Of a DNA stretch of 64,000 nt, positions 46,074-55,735 are shown piece after piece. Position 1 is the first letter of the stretch. The number at the start of each line of letters is the position of its first letter. The stretch is from the NCBI GenBank assembly GCA_030734395.1, contig JAUZTG010000048.1, forward strand, positions 2,356,001-2,420,000. The letters run 5' to 3'. Origin of the DNA: Sarocladium kiliense. Lineage: Eukaryota; Ascomycota; Sordariomycetes; Hypocreales; Sarocladiaceae. Both the position numbers and the translations under genes were made by a program. The notes below the pieces were generated by a model. That model was not told the DNA's origin. It ran no database searches and saw only the letters and a list, made by a program, of their open reading frames with translations.

Positions 46074-46603
46074 ATGGAGCCTCGAGCCAGAGCCGGCAAG
46101 AATGTCGGCAAGATGAACTTCACACACAATGAGCGTACGTTGCGACGGTTTTCCCCCATGCACCTGGTCCTCGTGACTAAAGGCTCTCATCAGTTGCTCA
46201 GCTGCTCTTTGCGCACGGTGATATCCGACATCCCATGCCTGAAACCGTTCGTGTACTCGACGAGATCCTCACCGACTTCATGCAATCTATCGCCTTCGAG
46301 GCGACGCGAGCCGCTAATTACTCCGGTCGCCAAAAGATCAAATATGAAGACTTCGAGTTCGCGTTCCGTAAGAATCCCAACTTTCTCGGCAAGGTTCAAG
46401 AGGTCTTCGAGAAACAGAAGGAAATCAAGAAGGCACGAGAGCTTATCAAGGAGGGCGAGGATGAGATAATGAAGGATGCGGTGGACGAGGAAGAGGGAAA
46501 GAAGAAGGATAAGCCTTCCGTCAAGACTACTAGGGTTGAAGAAGAGCTCGGCGAGGGCGACGATGATGCCGAAGCTGATGCGGATATTGGCAAGCGGAAA
46601 TGA
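46074..46603 (+). CDS. TAF13: Transcription initiation factor TFIID subunit 13
   Basis: This is a subunit of the general transcription factor TFIID, pairing with TAF11 through a histone fold. Exons are 46074-46134 and 46194-46603, 156 residues. The histone fold spans about residues 18-105: LAQLLFAHGD, ETVRVLDEILTDFM, IAFEATRAANYSGR and IKYEDFEFAFRKNPNFLGKV are the helices and loops expected of TAF13. The tail is Lys/Glu/Asp-rich. The family and role are firm. It is divergent from KSH1. Confidence 0.96.
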
Positions 46604-47605
46604 TCGTGGTTGTCATACTTTTTGGGACTTGATGCATAGCAATGGCGTTTGGGTCTTCATATCGGAACAGCAAGGACTGCACACTTTTACTTTGCAATTG
46701 TCAGAGAGCAACCGGCATCCCTTTTACATACTAATAGGGGTTCGGGCTATCTTGAAATGCTCAAAGTTCAGGAAGCTCTGACGCAGCATCGAACAGCACC
46801 GCCAATTCTCGGGCTCACTTGAGCAACTACCAGTTCCAAGCCAGCATAGAACTCGTTATCGTAATAATACCATACACGCAGCCCTGGCAAATGCCGAAAA
46901 ATTGATCCCTGATGGACTTGGGAGTTCATCATCACAACTCTTGCATCTGCTGGCTGCCACAATGGCCGAACCTCTGATCTTTCCCTTGCTCGCCGGCATC
47001 ACCATCATCGGTATTGCCCAGAATCCTTCAGGTTTGAATAGCATCAAGTGTCAAAAGTCGTCATGTCCTGTCGGATCTCAACTTCCTCTAACCGGCCCGG
47101 TGCTGTGACATTGGAGGCTGACCGACCACTTAAGACCGACGGCGGGCCGCTATCGGGGCGATCCCACGACAACCCCATCCACTCGGCCCCTCGCCACCAA
47201 TGACCTGCAGCGTCACCTTTGCTGTGATTATTCCCGAAGGAGCCAAATGCTGCACGCTTGGCGACCTAGCTACATCCTTCTGTTCCCGAAGTCGCAACTG
47301 GTCAACCTGGTGGGCTGGATGCAGAATCCCCCCCACCACCTGGGGTAGGGGTTGGGGTTTAAAGAGGCTGGGGTTGGGCTTTCGATGTGGGTGAATGGGG
47401 CTCGGAGAGTTGCCTCCTCTTGAGCTCAAGGTTTTCTTTGCTCTTTCGTTTGTTGCGTGAGAACCCGTTCCTCCTGGTACATTGTTCGATTGGTCAGATA
47501 CGAGTCATATATGCCTATCTTATATCTTCGTTCGCTTTGCTGCCTGCTATCTCTAGATGCCTCGTCTTAAGCGCTGAAGAGTCCCTAAACTCCACACCAA
47601 GTACT
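46604..47605. other. TAF13 3' flank and promoter of the EamA transporter
   Basis: No gene is supported in this 1 kb. The last 220 bp stay open in the frame of the downstream transporter but contain no in-frame ATG before 47606, so they are most likely leader. Confidence 0.55.
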
Positions 47606-49003
47606 ATGGATGAGGACAGTCCTAGTTCTAGAGTCCCGCAAGCAAATGCGGAGACCACAACAAGTTTCTCGGACAAGGAGCAGTTCCTGAAGCCTGACCA
47701 CGAAGAACAACGAAAAGCCAGGAGTCTGTCTCCAGCAGGCATCCATTCCAAACATGCTCGAGCATCATCAGAACGATGGCGACAACTTTCGCTAAGCCCA
47801 TCCCCGAGCGGGCGGCTGTCCCCTGTGCCTATGGAACCATTCGAGCTACAAGAACGATACTATATTGAACCGAATACCTCGCCAGCCAGCGGGTTCTGGC
47901 AACGGAACAAGCCCGCTATTCTCGTTGCTGTTGCCCAAATGTTTGCTGCCTTGATGAACATGACTGCACGGCTGCTTGAGCTTGAAGGAGATGGCATGCA
48001 TCCATTCCAGGTTCTTCTGATAAGACAAGCTTTCACAAGTCTTGCGTGCTTTCTGTATATGTACTGGAGAAAGACGCCGAACTCACCTTTGGGAAAGCGG
48101 AACCTCTGGCCTTTGCTCGTACTGCGGGGTGTGAGCGGATTCTTCGGTATCTATGGGATGTGGTTCAGTATGATGTACCTCCCTCTCGCTGATGCCACTG
48201 TCATTACCTTCCTTGGTCCTGGCGTCGCCGGAGTCATCTGCTACTTCGTTCTTCGGGAACCATTCACCAGAGCTGAGCAGCTTGCAACGCTGGTAGCACT
48301 GCTTGGTGTAGTCCTCATCGCGCAACCTACTTCACTCTTCTCGCATGCTGAGGCAGATGGTGATGCAGCGGGCGGTCCACCTGACGCACCTGGAACTTCG
48401 CTGCCGGGTGCCGAGCATGATGCCACCGCTCGGGAACGGCTGATGGCGATTGGCTTCGCGTTACTGGGTGTTTGCGGTGCCGGTGGTGCATTCACAACAT
48501 TGCGTGCTCTTGGAAAGCGTGCGCACCCTCTGATATCCGTCAACTACTTCGCCGTGATCTGCACCATCGTGTGCCTGATGGCTCTTATCATTTGTCCGCT
48601 CCTCAACATTGGCCAACCAGCAATCAGATGGGTGACACCGCAGTCTGCAAAGCAGTGGTTATTATTCCTGGCGCTGGGATCCGTTGGTTTCATCATGCAG
48701 TACCTACTCACGTCGGGATTATCTGCCGACAAGACAAATAGGGCAAACGCTATGGTATATACCCACATGCTGTTCGCGGTTGGCATTGACAGATGGGTGT
48801 TCCATCACACTATGGGAGTCATGAGTGTCGCAGGCTGCAGCCTGATCTTGGGTAGCGCGATCACCATGATGGTGATGAAATCGTCGACAGTCGTCCCAAG
48901 AGTTGAGGATGTTGAGCGGCAGGGCAATGAGTACGGGGAAGCAGAGGGATCACCGATGCTGGTGAATCAAGAGCTAGATGATAGTGTGCGCCCGCACTCA
49001 TGA
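47606..49003 (+). CDS. Drug/metabolite transporter superfamily protein (EamA/DUF6)
   Basis: This is a multi-pass membrane transporter of 465 residues, intronless. The first ~95 residues are hydrophilic and Ser-rich (SLSPSPSGRLSPVP). About ten hydrophobic segments follow in two repeated halves. The first EamA repeat begins at ILVAVAQMFAALMNMTARLLE and runs through LLVLRGVSGFFGIYGMWFSM and ATVITFLGPGVAGVICYFVLREPF. The second starts at AIGFALLGVCGAGGAF and ends near GCSLILGSAITMMV. Fungal members of this type have mostly unknown substrates, some placed in the Golgi or plasma membrane. The open frame extends upstream to 47387, but its first in-frame ATG is 47606. Confidence 0.88.
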   Translation: MDEDSPSSRVPQANAETTTSFSDKEQFLKPDHEEQRKARSLSPAGIHSKHARASSERWRQLSLSPSPSGRLSPVPMEPFELQERYYIEPNTSPASGFWQRNKPAILVAVAQMFAALMNMTARLLELEGDGMHPFQVLLIRQAFTSLACFLYMYWRKTPNSPLGKRNLWPLLVLRGVSGFFGIYGMWFSMMYLPLADATVITFLGPGVAGVICYFVLREPFTRAEQLATLVALLGVVLIAQPTSLFSHAEADGDAAGGPPDAPGTSLPGAEHDATARERLMAIGFALLGVCGAGGAFTTLRALGKRAHPLISVNYFAVICTIVCLMALIICPLLNIGQPAIRWVTPQSAKQWLLFLALGSVGFIMQYLLTSGLSADKTNRANAMVYTHMLFAVGIDRWVFHHTMGVMSVAGCSLILGSAITMMVMKSSTVVPRVEDVERQGNEYGEAEGSPMLVNQELDDSVRPHS

Positions 49004-49590
49004 GATGGCGTTCGTCCGAGACTCGTTGCGAACGCATACTAGAATAATGAGAAACACGAATACAAGTTGTTGTTTGTTCCGATGATGATGATGCTGTTGT
49101 CTGGACGTCACCAAAATAGGCCACCGTGCGTGACAAGATCGACAGCCTGGAAAGACTGGCAAACTTTTTGAACACTCGCCATAGATAACAACGACAAAAA
49201 AACAAATATTGAGCCATGATACTCAAATATCGTCATTCAAAAAAGGTCCTTACATGAGGATCACCTATAGTGAGAGATATGAGATGAAGTACGATGACTG
49301 TCCAGGGTAGGCCGCGAGTAGTAGGCGACCACGTGACAGCGCCTAAGCTCCCAGAACCGCGAGGCGCGCAGCTAAGGCGACTTGCAGGGCGGCCGCGAAG
49401 TGGTATCAGTCGCAAATATTTGAGATCTGCACAGCTCTCAACAACCACGAATCCAACCCATCGCCACATGCGAAGGTCATAGACGAATCGAAATCGATAG
49501 ACGACGCTTTCATTACTGTTTCTGCGTTTCAACCGAAGAGAGTATCCCAGCTTGTGACCTGAGTGCTCCTGTCGCCTTTACGTCGCAAAG
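49004..49590. other. RVB1 promoter region
   Basis: The region contains a CACGTG palindrome at 49330-49335 (gacCACGTGAc) and a GATGAT run near 49081-49091. No gene is visible. Confidence 0.5.
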
Positions 49591-51214
49591 ATGGTCCAGA
49601 TCAGCGAGGTCAAGGGCAACAAGCGGGACAACCGGACCGCTGCCCACACACACATCAAGGGACTGGGCCTGAAGGCGGATGGGTATGCGGACCAGCAGTC
49701 TGGCGGCTTTGTTGGCCAGGCAAAAGCCCGTGAAGTACGTGTGAAGTCTCGATTGGAGGTCCCCTTTAGCTGACAGTCACGATAGTCATGCGGCGTCGTC
49801 GTTGATCTTATTCGCGCCCACAAAATGGCTGGCCGCGGTGTTCTACTAGCTGGAGGTCCAGGAACTGGAAAGACAGCTCTTGCGCTTGCCATCAGCCAAG
49901 AGTTAGGAACGAAGATTCCGTTCTGCCCCATCGTCGGCAGCGAAATCTATTCGACCGAGGTCAAGAAGACGGAGATGCTCATGGAGAACTTCCGGCGAGC
50001 GATCGGGCTGAAAGTCAGGGAAACAAAGGAGGTCTACGAGGGAGAAGTCACCGAGCTGACTCCCGAGGAGGCTGAGAACCCGCTGGGCGGCTATGGCAAG
50101 ACCATCAGCACGTTGCTGATCGGACTGAAGAGCGCAAAGGGCCAGAAGAAGCTGCGCCTTGACCCGAGCATATATGAGGCGATCCAGAAGGAGAGAGTCA
50201 CGGTTGGCGATGTCATCTACATCGAAGCGAACACTGGAGCCTGCAAACGCGTTGGCCGCTCCGATGCCTACGCAACCGAGTTCGACCTTGAAGCCGAGGA
50301 GTACGTGCCCATTCCCAAGGGTGAGGTGCACAAGAAGAAGGAAATTGTGCAAGATGTCACGCTGCACGACCTCGACATTGCCAATGCGCGACCGCAGGGC
50401 GGCCAGGACATCATGAGCATGATGGGTCAACTCATGAAACCCAAGATGACCGAGATAACGGAGAAGCTACGAGCGGAAATTAACAAGGTTGTGAGCAAGT
50501 ACATCGACCAGGGCGTTGCCGAATTGGTCCCGGGTGTCTTGTTCATCGACGAGGTAAGATTGCCCACTGTTTCACTTGACTATGGGAAGAGCAAACAGAG
50601 CGCGAAACGGCTAACATTGATCGCGTTGCACAGGCACACATGCTTGACGTCGAGTGCTTTACCTATCTCAACCGCGCTTTGGAATCCCCGATATCGCCCA
50701 TTGTCGTGCTCGCGTCCAACCGGGGAATGTGCACAATAAGAGGGACTGACGATATTGTGGCTGCTCATGGCATTCCTACCGACTTCCTGGCCCGCCTTCT
50801 CATCATTCCCACCACACCATATACGGCGGACGAGATCAAGCGAATCGTGCGAATTCGCGCTACCACAGAAAGTGTCGCGATTAGCGATGCTGCAATTGAC
50901 AAGATTTCGGATCACGGGGTTCGCATTAGCCTACGGTATTGCCTACAGCTCCTGACCCCGGCTAGGTAAGTAGCCTGTCCCCAACCCAGCCCCGCCGATC
51001 CTGAGTGCCAGATGGGAAACACCCGTCTGTGCTCTGTTTCCCGTGGCCCCGAGACACGCTCCCGCTAATCAACCGTTGCAGCATTCTTGCAAAGGCAGGT
51101 GGCCGTACACAGATTGACATCCAGGACGTGGCCGAGTGCGAGGAACTCTTCCTGGATGCCCGTCGCAGCGCCGCAATGCTGGCCGGCGAAGGCGGCAAGG
51201 GCTACCTCTCATAG
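49591..51214 (+). CDS. RVB1: RuvB-like AAA+ ATPase 1 (Rvb1 / pontin)
   Basis: This AAA+ ATPase forms the Rvb1-Rvb2 hexamers of INO80, SWR1, NuA4-type and R2TP complexes in the nucleus and cytosol. Exons are 49591-49734, 49786-50553, 50634-50965 and 51082-51214, 458 residues (human 456). Marks are MVQISEVKGNKRDNRTAAHTHIKGLGL at the start, Walker A GGPGTGKT (71-78), the OB insert (EVYEGEVTELTPEE to about residue 300), Walker B LFIDEAH cut by intron 2 at D303-E304, sensor I LASNRG, and the C-terminal helical domain with the sensor II region GVRISLRYCLQLL. Residue 49 at the first junction is Ser, where relatives usually have Ala. The Rvb1 rather than Rvb2 call rests on the N-terminus. Confidence 0.97.
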
Positions 51215-52550
51215 ACGAATTGGTTGGCTAGAAGGTGAACGGTGGCGGACTAGCATGGCACAAGTTCCTTGCTGGTCCTCGTCACCAGATAGGAGCAATT
51301 TCGACATCTGACTGACAACCCGCGACTATGCGGTAAAAGCGGCGCTCAGGGAACTTCGTTTTTGGTGATTGTTTGTTACAGGTCGCAGGACAATTTTGAG
51401 AACGCCATGTATTCATTGGTCAAGGGCTACCCGGGGAGGACGGAGTCTGGCCTGGGTTTCGCTACCATCTACTGCCTAAGAAGCTATCTTGGAGGCGGTA
51501 CGAATTGTACTTGTGATCGATCATGTACCAGGCTGCCTCAGCTTCGCGTGTGCCCCTTTTCATCTCCCACTCCCGTCAGCAACTCCTGGTTGAAGCACGG
51601 TCGCAACAAAACGGGATCCTTCTTCCCCAACATGTGTCGTCATGAATGTCTCCTGCCCAGCCTTGACAACCTCCGCAGGGTGGAGGGCCAAAAAGGACCG
51701 CCAGAAACGGAACGGGCATGCACATTGTCTTTGTCTCATTCTGCACAGACACCATCTCGTGCCAGCATTCCAGCCTGGCGTGCTAGCGAGCATTCCGCAA
51801 CGGGTCATTGTCGCCCACCTATGGGTCTAGAGAAAGAATGGAGCAAAGGTTGTTCACAATTACTTTTAGGGTTATTTCCTGCGGCCTGTTATTTGGGTCT
51901 CGCCTCGCGAAGAATGAGGTTGGGAGGAGACGGGGTGGGAGGTGAGGAGCGTGAAGCGCGAGAGGCATGGGAATGTGGGCTAACCATGGGTGAGCGCATG
52001 CAAACAGCGTTCCCGTCCACAAAGAATGACTACTCTGCAGGCCCGTTAATCCGGACGATGTTCCTCTTCTTTTTTGTGCATCCGGATCGAGCTTTCTGTT
52101 CGCCTCTTCTTTGCTTGTCATATCCTCATCAACTGCAGATCGCTCCCTTAGCTCCGTCCTCCCCACGACTGTCACTACCTCTACAGGGCTCTTCCCGAGA
52201 CATGCTCACGGTCCCACTGTCCCGTACATGAAGTGTTGGTTGCCTTGACGGAGGTGAATATGGTCCTAGGCGATACATCATATCCTCAACAACTGGCTGC
52301 TTTAGTGAGTCGGACAGCCCCAGTGGCCTGAGGCTGGGAACTGTGCCGTTGGCTGTCACTGGGTCAATCACCCTCAGCTCGAGCATACTTGTCTAGTTAT
52401 CGTCCCTCTCATTGAGAAAGCGGCCTTCGTCGACCATTATCTTGCTACCGTCGTCGATGAAGGCTCGCTAATCACACACAACCACAGTAATATCACCAGC
52501 CTGCCACCAATTCACCACACACAAACGGATTCAAGGTTCTATCGACGAGT
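51215..52550. other. Intergenic, promoter of the HMG-box gene
   Basis: A long open frame runs from 51362 to 52231 on the plus strand (first ATG at 51408), but its product is a Ser/Pro/Arg/Cys mix without motif. I treat it as chance. The last few hundred bases are probably the HMG gene leader. Confidence 0.5.
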
Positions 52551-54590
52551 ATGATGATGGTATCTCCACGTACAGAGGCTCTCGCAGGTGTGGGTGTTGC
52601 TGGTTATCGTGATGTCCGGCAACATGTCCCGTCATCTGCTGGAGCCTCACCATCAGCAGCTTGGGCTCGCAAGCGAGCCGCATCAGTGGACGCGTTGGAA
52701 GAAGACAAGGTCAAGCTCGAGCAGATGCAGCCAGGAGCCCCGAGAGCAATTGCAATGGACGAATCGCGCGACCATGTCTGTCTGTGCACCTCTGATCCGA
52801 AGATCCCACGGCCACGCAACGGTAAGCAACAATGGATGATACCCTGGTCTCCAAAAGAGCTTAGTTATGTCTCTGTCTGAGGATATCTCATCCCTTGACG
52901 CGACGGATAGCACAAGTCGAATGCCATACGCGTTGCTAACTTGTGGTCTCCGATAGCTTTCATTTTGTATCGAATATCCCACCACACCAAAGTTGCCCAA
53001 GATAACCCAGGGCTCTCGAATCCGGACATCTCGAAGATTATCGGTGACAAATGGAAGAAGGAGCCTGACGAGGAGAAAGAGCGGTGGAGGAAGCTTGCCG
53101 ATGAGGAGAAGCGACGACATCAGCAGATGTACCCGGAGTACCGTTACAAACCGCGTCGTGCCAGCAAAGGCCAGCCTCCACGAAAGGGGGGAACGTCTCC
53201 GGTCGAGGACACGGGGCGTTGTCCCAAGTGCAACGGACGCCTCCTTACCACCCCTGACACCTTCCAGCCTTCTTCAGGTCCTATTACCCCAAAGAATGAG
53301 ATGAACGACCCTTTGTCTGCCCAGGGCAACTATTCGTATGATAGTCTTCTTGTGGATCGGCGGAGACATTCAGTGCAGACTGCTCCTGCCCGATCATTCA
53401 ACGAAGAATCGCCGGAAGCAAAGCGCAGGAGACTCAATGAGACAGGGGATATTCACTCCATGGCGCCTCCGTCGGGAACACCCAACTCATTCACCCCAAG
53501 ACAAGCTGGCGACGGATTCACAAACGCTCCTGGTCCTGTCCACACACCATCAAGACTGCCCTTCAGCGGAGGTCCCTTACCCCAGCCAGGCGGTCTCCCA
53601 AGATCACAAAGCGGACCGATTAATGCTCCATCACGAAACTACTCTACTGCGCAGTGGAACAGTCCGAGTAACAGCCAGCGACAGCCTGGCTCAAACTCAT
53701 CGTTTCAATTACCTCCGCTGCGAACTTCAACGCCTCCACAACCATCAGGGCTTGGCTTACGTCCCGCCATGTCGCGTCAGGGAAGCTTCACAGCTGAGGT
53801 TATGCAGATACCTGCTGAAAGGAAGCTGTCCACTCTGATGAAGGTGTGCCGCAACTTGCCAAGCAGATCCGGTCGGGGGCAAGTCATTGCCGTCGAAGGC
53901 CCCATCGATGGACCTGCGCTGGGACAGATCAGTCACATCGTTGAGCAAGCCTTGCAAACTTGCCGAAACACTTGCGTACGAAGCTGGTCTGGAGATGATG
54001 CAAGCGTTAGTGCGAGAAGCGTATCAGAGGGCATCGGATCTGGAAGCATTCAGAGTCATCGACCACCGGTTTCTATTCCCGAGTACTATACAAGCATCAT
54101 GGGTTGGCATGAGAGGTCGAGCCAGATTGTTCGCCATGTGACCAGCGAGAGCAGAGATCAGGTCGGGACCCCTTCAGCAGAAGGGCCGCTCACCTCGCCC
54201 TATCCAGGGTCTCCATCAACGGAAAGCCGTGGTGGCTCTAGAGTTCAGTCCACTCCAGTAGCGTTGATCAAAGACGGATACTGCCTGACGGAGTCAGATC
54301 GCTTTGCCTGCAACTCAGCTGGCGCAGAAAATTGGACTGCCAATGACCACTGGCAATGGGCTGCAATGCTCTGGAGAGGCATCGTGGCCCCGGATCTCAC
54401 TGTCTATGTATGCCCGAGCCGCAGCGAGGATATTGAGCACATGGGTAGTGTTGACTTCCAGCGCCAGCTGAACATGATGCTGGTCAGAATTCCAATAACA
54501 TTGGAGGTGAGCGAGTCGACCAGAAGGCGTGTGTCGTTCGAGGTCAAGGAGTGGATGGCAGATAGGCTTCCTCGACAGGGCGGTGACTGA
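52551..54590 (+). CDS. HMG-box transcription factor (Ste11/FMF-1/Rox1-like)
   Basis: This is a nuclear sequence-specific HMG-box regulator of 634 residues; exons are 52551-52821 and 52957-54590. The box spans about residues 86-156: PRPRNAFILYR, NPGLSNPDISKIIGDKW, EERWRKLADEEKRRH-like helix 3 and YPEYRYKPRR, the MATA/Ste11 type. The intron sits inside RPRN|AF. After a CPKC pair (GRCPKCNGRL) come about 200 Ser/Pro/Gln-rich residues, then a folded region with RGQVIAVEGPIDGPAL and near the end HWQWAAMLWRGIVAPDLTVYV. That pairing fits filamentous-fungal Ste11/FMF-1 or Rox1-like regulators of sexual development, but I cannot place it exactly. It lacks the DNA neighbours of a mating-type locus (no APN2 or SLA2 seen), so it is not called MAT1-2-1. 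Three ATGs in tandem start the frame. Confidence 0.88.
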
Positions 54591-55734
54591 AACTTCGAGT
54601 CGAGCTATCGCACGGAGGGTCATGTTTCCGGGGTGAGGAAACTCTGAGGAACAATGTATTATTCAAGGGGCTGTGGGGGTGGATACATGCAGGTCATAAT
54701 ATACGGCTTCAGCCTGCAGGTTAATATATGGCTATGAATTACAGATGCGTGCGTTCGGAAGGAGTCTTCGAGAGAACAAAGTATTGACTTTAAGAGTTCA
54801 GCTGTATGTGGCTATCATTGCTTATCCATGTATAGCCTGCAGGCAAAGGGCTGGGTGCGCAAAAGTCATGATCCTAGAGCAAGCCTGTCTCAAGCCACGC
54901 TGCAGCATTTCATCGTCCCTCGTGAAGCGCCAAATCGCTCCATGTGCTGCATCGCATGGCGGTCTTGCGACGCGAAGTCGTCCGCGCAACCAGCGTACAT
55001 GTCTGCAGCAATGACCTACAGGTAGCTGCTACAAACCCACGGAAGTTACGTTCTTCGTCGTTTCTTCAAGAGATGGAATTCAACATCCTGTTTCGTTGCC
55101 CAACCCAATTCTTGCCTCCTTCCGAGATGCACCTACTTACAAGTGACCCGTCAAAGGAGCTAGCAGAACAACAATAAGAAGAATAGTAGAGATATGATTA
55201 GAGTTAGAGTAGCAGCCAGAATACTGATCAGGGGGGTGAGTGACCGAAATGGTGAGGCGACCTTCTAGATAGCGACAAGCATAGCGATCAGAACAGCAAC
55301 CAGAAGAGTGATCAAGAGAGCGGCTTGAACAACGGCCTGTAGCTGTCTTACAGGAGAAAGCCCTACTCGACTTCCAGACAGCAATACTCTGATAAAACAC
55401 AATTTTCGCCCTCTCCTCAACTGCAGTGTTGCCATTATTGTGTTCCTGCATGTCGCAGTTGACCCACCATCCGTCGCGTTTACCCCAAAACGCGTTTTAG
55501 CTGTGACTGGTTCGTCCAATCTGACCCCTGGCGTAGCGTCACCCTCAACCCCCAAGCCACCTATGTCCGATTAATCTTCAAGAGTGACGCCTCAGGAGCT
55601 GCAGCACGCATCCCCTCTGCCAGAACAAATACCATCACCTCCGCGAACCGTGGTTCCCATCGACCTCCAGCAACGAACAACCCCCTCGACACGACCGACA
55701 CGATGCGCCTCTCGCCTCCCAACAGAACCCAGTG
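54591..55734. other. Intergenic with degenerate short repeats, dynactin promoter
   Basis: No gene is supported. Around 55205-55330 short imperfect direct repeats of the form AGCAxCCAGAAxAxTGATCA occur (see findings). The final ~250 bp are probably the dynactin leader. Confidence 0.5.
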
Positions 55735-55735
55735 A
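55703..55735 (+). promoter_or_regulatory. 10-residue uORF overlapping the dynactin start (TGATG)
   Basis: An ATG at 55703 opens a frame coding MRLSPPNRTQ that stops with TGA at 55733-55735. The last base of this stop is the first base of the main ATG (55735), a TGATG overlap. Such an arrangement is the classic layout for termination-reinitiation or for leaky scanning to the main start. Transcript data would be needed to show that the leader covers 55703, which its closeness makes likely. Confidence 0.45.

Noticed and set aside
51362..52231. 870-nt plus-strand open frame between RVB1 and the HMG gene
   Set aside because: It begins with a non-ATG codon (first ATG 51408) and reads as a Ser/Pro/Arg/Cys mix with no motif. 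It sits in the likely promoter and leader of the HMG gene.
53887..54141. Second plus frame inside the HMG gene with a helix-like product
   Set aside because: It looked like a possible intron-linked alternative, but the main frame continues with conserved-looking sequence (YYTSIMGWHERSSQIVRHVT) on both sides, so this is a shadow frame.
52551..54590. Mating-type locus (MAT1-2-1) reading of the HMG gene
   Set aside because: The protein is longer than MAT1-2-1 proteins, has an extra C-terminal domain, and the usual flanks APN2 and SLA2 are absent.
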